Source: a virus. Taken from it: a stretch of DNA of 64,000 nucleotides. The first letter of the stretch is position 1. Every line of letters starts with the position of its first letter. Positions 15,526-23,410 of the stretch are shown here, piece after piece. Under the pieces are notes generated by a model, which saw nothing but the letters and a program-made list of their open reading frames with translations, was not told where the DNA came from and made no database searches. Location: IMG/VR virus record IMGVR_UViG_3300013307_000020, positions 1 through 64,000 of that record; one strand, given 5' to 3'. A program made the position numbers and the translations under genes.

Positions 15526-16611
15526 ATGAGCAACGATCTTGTCGTCTTGGAAAATGAATTGCGCCCGCTGGTGCCGCAATTCGATGAGGCATTGTCTGGG
15601 CGAATGCCCGCCGCGCAATTGATCCGCACGATGATGGTGAGCGTGGAGCGCACGCCGAAGCTTCTGCTATGCACGCGGCAATCGCTTTTCAATTCGGCGA
15701 TGACGTTCGCGGTGCTGGCATTGCCGGTCGATGGCGCGACGGGGCAGGGGTACTTGCTTCCCTTCAAGGGGCGCGCGCAACCAGTCATCGGCTACAAAGG
15801 CATGAATACGCTCGGCTCGCGCGCGGGTCTCACCATCACCGGCGAAGTGGTTCGCGAAGGCGACGAATTCGACTATCTCCTCGGCACGAAGGCATTCGTT
15901 CATCACAAGCCAAAGCTCGGCAACAAGGGACGCATCATCGCCGCCTGGGCGACCGCCGAGGCGAACAATCGCCCGCCAATCATTTCCGTGATGGGGATCG
16001 ACGATCTCATGGCGGTGAAGGCCAAGGCGCCGGGGGCGAGCATGAGCGATAGTCCGTGGAACGATCCGCACATTGGATTGCCGGCGATGTTCGCGAAGAC
16101 AGCGAAGCGTCGGCTTGCCCGATCAACGCCGCTGCAATTGCAATCGCCCGAATTCATGATGGCGGCGGCTATGGACGAGGCATTTGAGGAGCGCGGTCAA
16201 CGCGCCTACATCACGCGAGATCATAAGGTGCAAATCGAAGCGCCGAGCGATGTGATCGATGGCGAGACCGAGACACCGAACGCGAGCGAGCTCGTCACGC
16301 CCAAAGAAAATCCCATTCTGACCGAGGCGCGGGAGAAGGCTTTCGATGGCGAGGCGGTGATCGCGCCATGGTTCGCCAAGCTCAACGCCGATGAGCGTCG
16401 CTTTCTGAAGTCGCATCTTCCCGAGCTTCGCAAGATCGCGGCCAACCCCGAAAAGTTTTTGCAGGACGAGGGGCGTGAAGCGGCCGATGGTGGTCGCGAC
16501 GTGCTCGATGCTTGGTGGAATCGATTGACGCCAGCGTGGCGCGAGAAGCTCGACAGCTATCGCACCAATATTCTTCTGCCAATCGTCGATGCACAAGGGA
16601 GCACAATATGA
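15526..16611 (+). CDS. recT: RecT-family single-strand annealing protein
   Basis: A 361-residue annealing protein. Residues about 40-230 fit RecT: CTRQSLFNSAMTFAVLALPV, QGYLLPFKG, VIGYKGMNTLGSRAG and MFAKTAKRRLAR. The C-terminal third is a less conserved acidic part. With the YqaJ-type nuclease it forms a Red-like recombination pair, which probably supports replication and genome exchange. Confidence 0.9.
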   Translation: MSNDLVVLENELRPLVPQFDEALSGRMPAAQLIRTMMVSVERTPKLLLCTRQSLFNSAMTFAVLALPVDGATGQGYLLPFKGRAQPVIGYKGMNTLGSRAGLTITGEVVREGDEFDYLLGTKAFVHHKPKLGNKGRIIAAWATAEANNRPPIISVMGIDDLMAVKAKAPGASMSDSPWNDPHIGLPAMFAKTAKRRLARSTPLQLQSPEFMMAAAMDEAFEERGQRAYITRDHKVQIEAPSDVIDGETETPNASELVTPKENPILTEAREKAFDGEAVIAPWFAKLNADERRFLKSHLPELRKIAANPEKFLQDEGREAADGGRDVLDAWWNRLTPAWREKLDSYRTNILLPIVDAQGSTI

Positions 16612-17195
16612 ATTTGCGTGAGAAGAAAAGAATGCGCCTCTTGATGGAGCGCGCGCGTGGCGGTGAGCGAAGGCTGGAAGCCGCCAGCCGATACAATGAG
16701 CGCATCATCGGCGAACTTGATGAAGAAAAAAAACAGCGTGCCGCTTTGGACGAAACTTGCGCTGGATACGAAAAACAAATCGCCGCGATGCGTCAGGAGA
16801 TCGTCGATCTTAATGCGATGCTGTCATTGAAGGAGGCCGACAAGGCGCATGATGACGCCGAGCGCGCCGATCTCGAAAAGGAACTGAAGCAGCGCGCGCT
16901 TGAGATCAATCGCCTCCAGAACGAGAAGACTGATCAGCGAAAGACGGTCGCGGAATTGAAAGCAATCATCGATCAGCAGGCGAGATCGCTATCCTATTAC
17001 CAAGGCTATGTCTTGCGCGCACTCGAAGATGATCGCGTTCGCGAAGTAGGCGCAACTGAACCGGCAAGCAATGTCACGCCGCAGCCCATGACGGTGAACA
17101 CGCGACGCGGCCCCGAGACGATGCCATTCGATCTGGGTGGCGGGCGCTTCAACTATGCAGGGCCGCACGATAGCAAGCCGTGGTTCGATCTCTGA
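16608..17195 (+). CDS. Coiled-coil protein
   Basis: A 195-residue protein. Residues 10-140 form an almost continuous heptad-rich coiled coil (for example KQIAAMRQEIVDLNAMLSLK). The C-terminal 55 residues are Pro/Gly-rich and may be disordered. The ATG at 16608 overlaps the recT stop. It could be a scaffold or structural partner of the recombination proteins; no family is assigned. Confidence 0.65.
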   Translation: MNLREKKRMRLLMERARGGERRLEAASRYNERIIGELDEEKKQRAALDETCAGYEKQIAAMRQEIVDLNAMLSLKEADKAHDDAERADLEKELKQRALEINRLQNEKTDQRKTVAELKAIIDQQARSLSYYQGYVLRALEDDRVREVGATEPASNVTPQPMTVNTRRGPETMPFDLGGGRFNYAGPHDSKPWFDL

Positions 17196-17284
17196 ATTCT
17201 CCCGGTCCCAAAATTGGGAGAGTCGTCATCGTGCCCGTTCGGACGTAAACAAAACGGCTTTTTATCATTCAAACGAGGGACAAC

Positions 17285-17482
17285 ATGGCAACGCAAACGA
17301 CACCGCCACAACGCGGCTACAGAATTCGGCTCACGATGTTCGTGCCGATCACCAAGGATCTTCTCACCACGAAGAAAGCGATTGAATTCGCCGAGCGGTT
17401 TTCCAAACTGCCCGCCGACGCGCCGGAAGGCACGATCATCGAACGCTTCGAGGCGAAGTCCGGTCAACAAAAGGAGTCCTGA
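17285..17482 (+). CDS. Small unknown protein
   Basis: A 65-residue protein starting MATQTTPPQRGYRIRLTMFV. A GAGGG site lies 6 bases upstream. A central segment (TTKKAIEFAERFSKLPADAP) predicts a helix. The 89-base gap before it carries only short inverted repeats such as CTCCC/GGGAG. Function is unknown. Confidence 0.6.
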   Translation: MATQTTPPQRGYRIRLTMFVPITKDLLTTKKAIEFAERFSKLPADAPEGTIIERFEAKSGQQKES

Positions 17483-17484
17483 TC

Positions 17485-17775
17485 TTGCCCTTGAAAGCAC
17501 CGACCGATCTCGGTCTGAAATATGAGAAGGCGCTTCACGGCGTCCAAACGGCGACCGCCTACGAGATGGGCGTTCGTCCGCAAATGGCAACCGATCTCTT
17601 GAAGCATCTTCGAACCGGGCTCGATGCCCGCGCGAGCGATCACTTTGGTCTTGCTCGATTGCTCATTCAGAAGGGCGTCATCACCGAAGCGGAATACGCC
17701 GAGGCGATGCGGCTTGAGATCAACAATGAGCTTGCGATGCGGGAGGAAGACTTCAAGCCGATGAAGTTTCGCTGA
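17485..17775 (+). CDS. Small unknown protein
   Basis: A 96-residue, helical protein. The TTG start at 17485 follows AAAGGAG by 7-8 bases; no ATG stands near. It has ARLLIQKGVITEAEYAEAMR at about 56-75, a motif-like helix-turn-helix that is common in phage proteins of unknown role. Two bases separate it from the previous stop. Confidence 0.6.
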   Translation: MPLKAPTDLGLKYEKALHGVQTATAYEMGVRPQMATDLLKHLRTGLDARASDHFGLARLLIQKGVITEAEYAEAMRLEINNELAMREEDFKPMKFR

Positions 17776-17816
17776 TCGAGGACGTGGTTGGCCGCACTAG
17801 AAACGGAAGGAGCGAG

Positions 17817-18062
17817 ATGATGATGAGGCAGCAGGAACGCGAATTTATTTTGGTTCAGATGCGGGGATTGCTAGAGAATCTTCCCTTTCATGCCGAAGCC
17901 GAAAGGCGGCGCTGCTATAGCGTGATCGAAACGCTTGTCGCGAACGCCCTTCGGTCGCATCCACAATTGCTAGAAGCCGCGAAGGCGGTGATCGACAATC
18001 CCCGCAGCGAGGCCGCATTGCAAAAACTCCGTGAGGCGCTGAAGACGGCGACAAATGATTAG
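17817..18062 (+). CDS. Small unknown helical protein
   Basis: An 81-residue protein. The first of three ATG codons at 17817 follows AAGGAG, so the GTG/ATG frame from 17784 is not used. It is alpha-helical throughout, with a Leu/Ala-rich C-terminal half. It overlaps the next gene by eight bases. Confidence 0.6.
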   Translation: MMMRQQEREFILVQMRGLLENLPFHAEAERRRCYSVIETLVANALRSHPQLLEAAKAVIDNPRSEAALQKLREALKTATND

Positions 18063-18240
18063 CATCGACGATCAAGTCAAGTGCGTGGAGCGCGAGATCA
18101 AAATGCGCCACTCGGTCTATGCCCGACGCGTTGCCGATAAGAAGATGACGCAAGCTCAGGCCGACCGCGAGATCGAGGCGATGGAAGCCGTTCTTGGCAC
18201 GCTGCGCGACGTGCAATCGAAATCGATGCTGGCGCTGTAA
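18055..18240 (+). CDS. Small unknown protein, YkgJ-size helical
   Basis: A 61-residue protein starting MISIDDQVKCVEREIKMRHS. It predicts two amphipathic helices, with KKMTQAQADREIEAMEAVL in the second. This two-helix form is frequent in small phage early proteins but no function is established. It overlaps the preceding gene. Confidence 0.6.
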   Translation: MISIDDQVKCVEREIKMRHSVYARRVADKKMTQAQADREIEAMEAVLGTLRDVQSKSMLAL

Positions 18241-18243
18241 GCG

Positions 18244-18543
18244 ATGACGATGGTCATCGAATTGGTTTCATCGTTCGTTTGGCATTCTCGCCCTGATTTC
18301 GACGAGGCGACAGTGACTCTCGTGCGCGTCGATGAAAATGATCGTCCTATCCCGAATGCCAAGCCGCGCGTGCTTTATATTCAACGTTCGCCCCGCGCCG
18401 AGGATCTCCAATATGCATGGCGCGCAGGCAAGCTGATTCGCGACGGCGTAATCACCGAGGAAAAAGCGTCGTTCTCCTACGGCGACTTTTTCGCTGATCC
18501 GCTTTGCGAACACATTTGGCGTGAACGCGACACAATGCGATGA
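18244..18543 (+). CDS. Unknown protein
   Basis: A 99-residue mixed alpha/beta protein starting MTMVIELVSSFVWHSRPDFD. An aromatic-rich C-terminal half (SYGDFFADPLCEHIWRERD) may form a binding surface. It lies in the middle of the rightward operon with only three bases before it. No domain was recognised. Confidence 0.6.
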   Translation: MTMVIELVSSFVWHSRPDFDEATVTLVRVDENDRPIPNAKPRVLYIQRSPRAEDLQYAWRAGKLIRDGVITEEKASFSYGDFFADPLCEHIWRERDTMR

Positions 18544-18550
18544 ATGACCG

Positions 18551-19105
18551 ATGGCCGAGAACGCGACGCGATGCAATGTGAGCGACGGCGATCTTTTCAT
18601 CGAGGCCGACCCGAACGAATTCGTCTACGTCGATGGGCCGAATTCGGGGCTGATCTCCGTCAGACCCGGCGAAGATTGGGTGCAAGGTCATGACACGCGC
18701 TGGGTTAGCGATGACTTTCTGCGACCGAGCGATCTGATTTTTCTCGCTGGCGTGCCCTATTACATTCTCGACGTGCCGACCGATACTCGCCTGAAGCTTT
18801 TCACGGTCTATATTGGCGCCGTGCAGCTTGAGAATTATCCCTATCGTCTCGGTCGCCGAAGATCAGCGGCCGCGCCATTGATCAACGCCGAGCGGGTCTT
18901 CGCCGCGCAAGCGTATAGACCGACTATCGCGGACGAGCAATTTCGGACGCTGGCGGATGAGATTTTCGCCGAGCGCGACGGCGTTGAAAAAGACCCATTG
19001 AGCGGCACTTTTGTCTTTCATGCCGAGCGTCACGATCTCGCGCCGTGCGGGCATCCGTGGGAAAGCGGTACGTGCCCGGGATGCGAGATAGAGATTCCCT
19101 TCTAG
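18551..19105 (+). CDS. Unknown protein with C-terminal zinc-binding-like motif
   Basis: A 184-residue, acidic, strand-rich protein. The C-terminal tail has CGHPWESGTCPGCEIEI at about 166-182, a CxH...CxxC set that could bind zinc. The rest (for example SDLIFLAGVPYYILDVP) gives no family. It is the last gene before the cold-shock gene, from which it is separated by about 100 bases. Confidence 0.6.
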   Translation: MAENATRCNVSDGDLFIEADPNEFVYVDGPNSGLISVRPGEDWVQGHDTRWVSDDFLRPSDLIFLAGVPYYILDVPTDTRLKLFTVYIGAVQLENYPYRLGRRRSAAAPLINAERVFAAQAYRPTIADEQFRTLADEIFAERDGVEKDPLSGTFVFHAERHDLAPCGHPWESGTCPGCEIEIPF

Positions 19106-19206
19106 GAATTGCCACTGATTCAGCGCCGGGGTATTGCTTGATTCGCCGTCAGGCGTAGAGCGCGGTCGCCTCGGCATAGATCGGCGCGCAAATTTTTGGG
19201 ATCGAC

Positions 19207-19428
19207 ATGAGTGAGCAAGGCACGAAACAACGGGTGGCAGGCAAGGTAAAGTTTTTCGACTCGAAGAAAGGCTTCGGCTTCATTCGCGTCGACGGCAGCG
19301 ACGAGGAATTGTTTTTTCACGTAAGCGATCTCGGTCAGCACAAGGAGATTGATGACGGCCAGGCGGTGACGTTCGAGCGCGGCACCGGCAAGAAAGGCCC
19401 GAAGGCGGCGAACGTTCGTCAGATCTGA
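19207..19428 (+). CDS. Cold-shock domain protein (CspA family)
   Basis: A 73-residue protein made of one cold-shock domain. RNP1 KGFGFI is at about 21-26 and RNP2 LFFHVS at about 35-40. It should bind single-stranded nucleic acid, and could act as an RNA chaperone or antiterminator. The 101-base leader before it suggests its own promoter or 5' regulation. It is closed by a strong terminator and is the last rightward gene. Confidence 0.92.
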   Translation: MSEQGTKQRVAGKVKFFDSKKGFGFIRVDGSDEELFFHVSDLGQHKEIDDGQAVTFERGTGKKGPKAANVRQI

Positions 19429-19447
19429 TCGCCAAGTTCTGAAAACA

Positions 19448-19478
19448 AAAAAGCCCCGGTTTTTAGCCGGGGCTTTTT
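19448..19478. terminator. Bidirectional rho-independent terminator
   Basis: AAAAAGCCCCGG at 19448-19459 pairs with CCGGGGCTTTTT at 19467-19478 around a 7-base loop. With T runs on both strands it should end the rightward operon after the cold-shock gene and the leftward late operon after 19539. Confidence 0.92.
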
Positions 19479-19538
19479 CGCGTGGGGATCATCCAATCAC
19501 CCCATCAGGGATCGCCAAGTGGCGCCAGATGGCGATCT

Positions 19539-19871
19539 TCAAAATAGAGGGAAGTTCAATCGCTGGAAGTTGGCCTTCCAGAGCTGATCGCGATGATGCT
19601 CCCGCAAGTTGGTCCCGAAACGATGACCCCACCAAGTGAGCGCCGCCGCATCGAATAGAAACCGCGACAACGGGAACTGCCATACGACATTGGATCGGAT
19701 CGAGAGATCGTGGACGCCGAGCCAGAAGGCGCAGATCGCCACGCCGTAGAGAATAGCCCGCGACGTGGAGCTCAGATGATCGAAGCGGAGCTGGGCGTTT
19801 GCGATCAGAATGAGCGAGAGCGCAAACAATACCACTCCGTCGAATTGCAGCATGAGCGTACTAATCGCCAT
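19539..19871 (-). CDS. Small membrane protein, end of late operon
   Basis: A 110-residue protein with at least two hydrophobic segments: about 10-26 (DGVVLFALSLILIANAQ) and 38-52 (AILYGVAICAFWLGV). GGAG stands 7 bases before the ATG, inside the end of the upstream gene. It is the last gene of the late operon, next to another membrane protein of the lysis region. A holin or related role is possible. Confidence 0.65.
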   Translation of the reverse strand: MAISTLMLQFDGVVLFALSLILIANAQLRFDHLSSTSRAILYGVAICAFWLGVHDLSIRSNVVWQFPLSRFLFDAAALTWWGHRFGTNLREHHRDQLWKANFQRLNFPLF

Positions 19872-20208
19872 CTTTATCTCCGGTGCCGTTTTTGAACCAC
19901 GGAAGAAAACGCAGAAAGCTCATGGGACGTTCCGCAAACTTCATGCCGAGATTCACGATCCCGGTGCAGACTTGCAATGCCAGAAGCCCGATCACGAAGC
20001 CGCCTGGGCCGTCCATTTGCGGATCCGCCGAAACGATTCGCGTCAAGGGGATCGTGAAATAGTACGAGCAAGCCATCGCACATGAGGCGACTCCAATTGC
20101 GATGCGCCAATCGAGCCTGCCATAGATCATTAAACGAATGACGGCACCGACGCCGGCACCCTCAAGACCAACGGCCTTCTCTGGCGAAATCACGTTATGA
20201 AATTCCAC
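19861..20208 (-). CDS. Putative holin-like membrane protein
   Basis: A 115-residue protein with two or three hydrophobic segments, about 20-55 and 70-90 (GGFVIGLLALQVCTGIVNLG). An early SPEKAVGLEGAGVGAVIRLM helix comes before them and the C-terminus is charged. Size and context, near endolysin and spanin-like genes, suit a phage holin, but several other membrane proteins lie here and any could be the holin. Confidence 0.55.
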   Translation of the reverse strand: MEFHNVISPEKAVGLEGAGVGAVIRLMIYGRLDWRIAIGVASCAMACSYYFTIPLTRIVSADPQMDGPGGFVIGLLALQVCTGIVNLGMKFAERPMSFLRFLPWFKNGTGDKDGD

Positions 20209-20241
20209 CGCGGCACCTTTCCAGTGATTTTTCTGTGATCG

Positions 20242-20589
20242 CTATTTTTTCTCGAAGCAACTGCGCACGAGAGGCTCCAGAATTTCGAGCCTGGCCGCCC
20301 GCAACTGATTGGCCGCAAGCACCAATTGTCCTTTCTCGAAAAGCGTCGGCGCGGCCGCGATCGCCGCCTTGGTGTCGGGGTAGACTTGCTCGCTGAGATC
20401 GATATCGGTCTTGCACTTCACCGGCACTTCGACGTTGACGGTCTTGATGACAATCTCGGGCTCGATGGCCTTGCGAACGGAACTGCATCCCGCCAGAAGA
20501 ATGATCAGTGTCGCGCCGAGCGCCAGAACCACGCAGGTGGCGACGATGGTGTTGACGATTTTGTCGGTACGCGTGTTGTGCATCGTCAT
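20242..20589 (-). CDS. Lipoprotein, probable outer-membrane spanin (Rz1-like)
   Basis: A 115-residue lipoprotein: hydrophobic N-terminus, lipobox LLAGC, with the lipidated Cys near residue 35. The mature part begins with a linker and VEVPVKCKTDIDLSEQVYP, then a helix rich in Leu/Ala with a final Cys. This is the layout of outer-membrane spanins. The ATG overlaps the preceding stop as ATGA. The inner-membrane partner may be the gene at 20867-21304. Confidence 0.6.
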   Translation of the reverse strand: MTMHNTRTDKIVNTIVATCVVLALGATLIILLAGCSSVRKAIEPEIVIKTVNVEVPVKCKTDIDLSEQVYPDTKAAIAAAPTLFEKGQLVLAANQLRAARLEILEPLVRSCFEKK

Positions 20590-20870
20590 TGAAGTTCGTT
20601 CCTTCTGCCGCTCATGTGTTCAACGATCCACGCCGAAACGCCTTCCTCGCTCGACTCGCGAATTGCGCCCCACGCCATCGTCACTTTCAAAATCTTGTCA
20701 TCCATCACAACTGCAAACGTCACGTCCGGCTTGCCGCTCGCACATGACGCGGCGAGTCTGCCCGACGGATCGAGAATGGTTGCCTCGCCGCGCTCGGCCG
20801 CTTTCAGATGTTTCGCGATCTGATCGGCCTGTTGTTTGAGAACCGCGGCGGGCGACTGACTCGTGGTCAC
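20586..20870 (-). CDS. Small unknown protein in lysis region
   Basis: A 94-residue soluble protein. The GTG at 20870 overlaps the upstream stop as GTGA. It has a helical N-terminus and a strand-rich part (PDVTFAVVMDDKILKVTMAW). It stands between two candidate spanin genes. No function is assigned. Confidence 0.6.
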   Translation of the reverse strand: MTTSQSPAAVLKQQADQIAKHLKAAERGEATILDPSGRLAASCASGKPDVTFAVVMDDKILKVTMAWGAIRESSEEGVSAWIVEHMSGRRNELQ

Positions 20871-21304
20871 TTGTAGGCGCCCGTCAAAAGATCATCCAGC
20901 GACTTGCAAGCGTCGCCGCCGCGCTTCGCGCTGAGCGTGCCGGCGGCTTGCTTGCGCAGCGCGTCGGCCAGCGGGCCAGCGACGGCGAGCGCGGCCGCGA
21001 GACGGGCTTCGGCTTCATCCTGGCGCTTGCGGGCGTCGGCGATCGAGCCGTTGGCCGTGTCGAGCCCCTTCTGAAGCGTGGCGACGTTGAGCTTCGCAAC
21101 GTCGAGACGATGAATGTATCCGGTATCGGGATTGTTGATGGAGTCGCTCAGCGTAGAGACCTGCTCCTTGAGGCCGCCGCCGATGATCGGCACACCGTGG
21201 ATCTCGATGGCTTCAAGACCGGCCCAGAGCCCGAGACCGACGGCCGCGGCACCGACGACGGGCAATGCCAGCTTTGAGGCGAGAAAGGCCGGAATGAACG
21301 CCAT
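20867..21304 (-). CDS. Probable inner-membrane spanin-like protein (Rz-like)
   Basis: A 145-residue protein with an N-terminal membrane segment (about 12-30, LALPVVGAAAVGLGLWAGL) and a long periplasmic coiled coil (about 70-125, TLQKGLDTANGSIADARKRQ). This is the usual form of Rz inner-membrane spanins. The ATG at 21304 touches the upstream stop (TGATG), so the start 29 codons earlier is rejected. Pairing with the lipoprotein at 20242-20589 is inference. Confidence 0.65.
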   Translation of the reverse strand: MAFIPAFLASKLALPVVGAAAVGLGLWAGLEAIEIHGVPIIGGGLKEQVSTLSDSINNPDTGYIHRLDVAKLNVATLQKGLDTANGSIADARKRQDEAEARLAAALAVAGPLADALRKQAAGTLSAKRGGDACKSLDDLLTGAYK

Positions 21305-21648
21305 CACTGATCTCCACTTTTGGCGGCGACGCGAAGATCGTGCCCGCCGCGAATCATCGTCCCAAATACTCCGCTGATCAGGACGCCGCACAAGGTCGCC
21401 ACCGTGTCCGCCAAATCCTTAACGCGGGCCACGATGGACGCCCCCCAGTCGAGCGCGCCCTTGGCCGCCGGAGGCCACAGGACGCCCACCAGCGCCACGA
21501 AAAGGAAGGCGACCAAGATGCCGACGAATGCGCCCAACGCCACCCGCTCGAAGCGTGTGCGCAGATCGTGGCTGCTTAGGATGTTATCGAGAAACGAGCC
21601 CACGCCACCGAGCGGCGATGGCGCCGCCGGGGCTCCCGAATCGCTCAT
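21304..21648 (-). CDS. Membrane protein, holin candidate
   Basis: A 114-residue protein with a Pro/Gly-rich N-terminus, one strong hydrophobic segment (about 38-60, ALGAFVGILVAFLFVALVGV) and a second weaker one near the C-terminus (LCGVLISGVFGTMI). The start at 21648 leaves a few bases to the upstream stop. It is a candidate holin, one of several in this cluster. Confidence 0.6.
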   Translation of the reverse strand: MSDSGAPAAPSPLGGVGSFLDNILSSHDLRTRFERVALGAFVGILVAFLFVALVGVLWPPAAKGALDWGASIVARVKDLADTVATLCGVLISGVFGTMIRGGHDLRVAAKSGDQ

Positions 21649-21655
21649 TGCCGGA

Positions 21656-21859
21656 TCAGAAGAAGTGAAGCATGAGACGCATGATCGCCGCGCCGGCGAT
21701 TGCCGCCCCGGCTTGCGCCCAGATCGGGTGCTTCTGCGCCCATGACGATTCCCCAACGAGCCAGGTGTGAAACTGAGCCTGCGCCGATGGTTCGGTTTTC
21801 ATGTAAAACGCTTTGAGATCGGCGAGTGCGCTTTCGGCGCGTTGCGTCAAATCGGTCAT
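21656..21859 (-). CDS. Small tail-anchored membrane protein
   Basis: A 67-residue protein. Residues 1-45 are helical and soluble; the last 20 (AQAGAAIAGAAIMRLMLHFF) form a membrane anchor. AAGGAA lies 8 bases before the ATG at 21859. It follows the endolysin gene and may be part of the lysis set. Confidence 0.6.
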   Translation of the reverse strand: MTDLTQRAESALADLKAFYMKTEPSAQAQFHTWLVGESSWAQKHPIWAQAGAAIAGAAIMRLMLHFF

Positions 21860-21875
21860 CCCAAAATTCCTTCTA

Positions 21876-22448
21876 TCAGTGACCATCCACGCTCCAGTGC
21901 GGCAGATCGCTCAGAAGCTTCAGACATCCGAAGGTCTTGCCTATGGCGACCAGATTGGGATCGAGCGCGTTCCCATCCCGCTTGAACACATACGCCTTGC
22001 CCTCGGCGTCGTTCATCGATTGCCCCTCGCGGATCAGAACGTGAAGATCCATTGCGAGCCGCTTCGTGTGATTGCTTTCGAGCGCGGCCGGGAAAACGAT
22101 GCCGTAGTCCGTGCGCATCTTTATCGCCGCGCTACGCGCCGCGCCGAGATCGCCGCCGCACGTCCAATCGATATCGACGCCCTTCATCGGCGGCACCTTG
22201 TCGGGCGAGATTTGCGTGAACGCTCCCGACACTTTGTCCCGATATCCCGCGATGGCGCAGCACCAGTGCATCAGATAGGCCCGTTGCAGCGGACGATAGG
22301 TTGCGGTGATCACATGCTCGATTTTCCCACCAGTCAGCGACGCGACGAAATTCTTAGCCGACGTTTTGAAGGGGTCGACGAGATCGTCGAGCGATTGACT
22401 GCCAGGAAAGCGGGGCGGCCAGACTGGGCCAGCGGGTTCGAGCATCAT
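21876..22448 (-). CDS. Endolysin, peptidase M15-like
   Basis: A 190-residue protein with features of M15 (VanY/L-Ala-D-Glu) zinc peptidases: NHTKRLAMDLHV, with His 127 and Asp 134 in the first zinc set, and DLPHWSVDGH with Asp 181 and His 184 at the end. It would cut peptide cross-links in the cell wall. GGGAG precedes the ATG. There is no signal peptide, so release needs a holin, and small membrane proteins follow directly downstream. Confidence 0.8.
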   Translation of the reverse strand: MMLEPAGPVWPPRFPGSQSLDDLVDPFKTSAKNFVASLTGGKIEHVITATYRPLQRAYLMHWCCAIAGYRDKVSGAFTQISPDKVPPMKGVDIDWTCGGDLGAARSAAIKMRTDYGIVFPAALESNHTKRLAMDLHVLIREGQSMNDAEGKAYVFKRDGNALDPNLVAIGKTFGCLKLLSDLPHWSVDGH

Positions 22449-22456
22449 GATTCTCC

Positions 22457-22954
22457 CTATGTTACGATTCTAACCCGTTCGACTGGTAGCAACGCCACCA
22501 TCAATCCCTCGCACGATTTTTCAAATAGAAGCTTGGCTTGCGTCGGGTGCTTATCAACGCGCGGACGCCCAGACCTACCCCACGCGCCGCCGCCACGCTC
22601 ACCAAGATTGCGCCAACCAGCCGCCGTCAGCGAAGTTCCAGGCTCCGATGCTAGAATATAGGTTCCGATTCTGTGGAAGCCGAGTGCAAATGCAGCTCGG
22701 GCACAAGCGCCATACAGGAACGAGCAAGCATCCTTGGTTCCATCGGTGCAGAGGCGCGTCACCTCCAGAGTCATGCCATCGTCCCGCATCCGAGCAACGG
22801 GCCTACCGACAATCGCCACGCCGACAATCTTCCCGTTGAGTACAGCGGCAAGGGAGAAGCGAGCGCCGACGACAGGCTTGTGATGGCGGTGGTGCTGCGC
22901 GACAAACGCATTCGCCTCCGACAACTCAATCCTGACGTGCTGCATCTTCGCCAC
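22457..22954 (-). CDS. XF1762-family GNAT-like protein, Mom-related
   Basis: A 165-residue protein. ARFSLAAVLNGKIVGVAIVG, then TLEVTRLCTDGTKDACSFLY and IGTYILASEPGTSLTAAGWR follow the XF1762 phage family, which shares the acyltransferase fold of Mu Mom. The GTG at 22954 follows GAGGAG by 5 bases; an ATG at 22945 is the alternative. It lies among tail and lysis genes, as such genes often do. If it is a Mom-type enzyme it would alter DNA bases; direct proof is lacking. Confidence 0.8.
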   Translation of the reverse strand: MAKMQHVRIELSEANAFVAQHHRHHKPVVGARFSLAAVLNGKIVGVAIVGRPVARMRDDGMTLEVTRLCTDGTKDACSFLYGACARAAFALGFHRIGTYILASEPGTSLTAAGWRNLGERGGGAWGRSGRPRVDKHPTQAKLLFEKSCEGLMVALLPVERVRIVT

Positions 22955-22964
22955 TTTGGCTCCT

Positions 22965-23162
22965 CTAAGTCGCTTTCTCAAACATCTTCGATAGGTCGGC
23001 AGCGGCGTCAGTGCGACCGGCTTGATAGGCAGCGTGGACGACCTTCATCATTTCACAGTTCTTTGTGGTGCATGGTGAGCGATCTGGGCTGCGGATCATT
23101 ATGCATCCGAGAGTCATCGCATCGCAGGATGCGTAGGCGGATTTGAGCAATTTTGCGTCCAC
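22965..23162 (-). CDS. Small Cys-containing unknown protein
   Basis: A 65-residue protein. The GTG at 23162 follows GAGGAGCCGGGA. It has four cysteines (ASCDAM, LGCIM, SPCTTKNCEMM) and a helical end (AGRTDAAADLSKMFEKAT). It ends just before the XF1762-type gene. The true frame is the end of a longer open frame that starts inside the gene at 23411 and is not used there. Confidence 0.5.
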   Translation of the reverse strand: MDAKLLKSAYASCDAMTLGCIMIRSPDRSPCTTKNCEMMKVVHAAYQAGRTDAAADLSKMFEKAT

Positions 23163-23173
23163 GTCCCGGCTCC

Positions 23174-23398
23174 TCAAAATTGCGTTACAGTTTCGCGTCC
23201 TTTTGCTGTGAGCCGCCACGTTCCCTGACAGTGACCGCGCATCACAAGCCCCTTGCGGCGAAGATGCACAGCCAGCGCCGCGCCAGCCGATGCATATTCT
23301 GACTTTCGTTCTGGGTACACCGTCCGACAAATTCCAATCGATGAGGCGTCCATCTGCACGCTGATGTATTTCAAGGCGGCAATCTCGGCAGGCGTCAC
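23174..23398 (-). CDS. Small winged-helix-like protein
   Basis: A 74-residue protein, GTG start at 23398 after GGGAG. It begins MTPAEIAALKYISVQMDAS and has ALAVHLRRKGLVMRGHCQGT, then WRLTAKGRE, which suits a short winged helix with a two-strand wing (MarR-like form). It lies between a structural gene and accessory genes at the end of the late operon. Confidence 0.55.
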   Translation of the reverse strand: MTPAEIAALKYISVQMDASSIGICRTVYPERKSEYASAGAALAVHLRRKGLVMRGHCQGTWRLTAKGRETVTQF

Positions 23399-23410
23399 GG
23401 ATTCGCTCCC

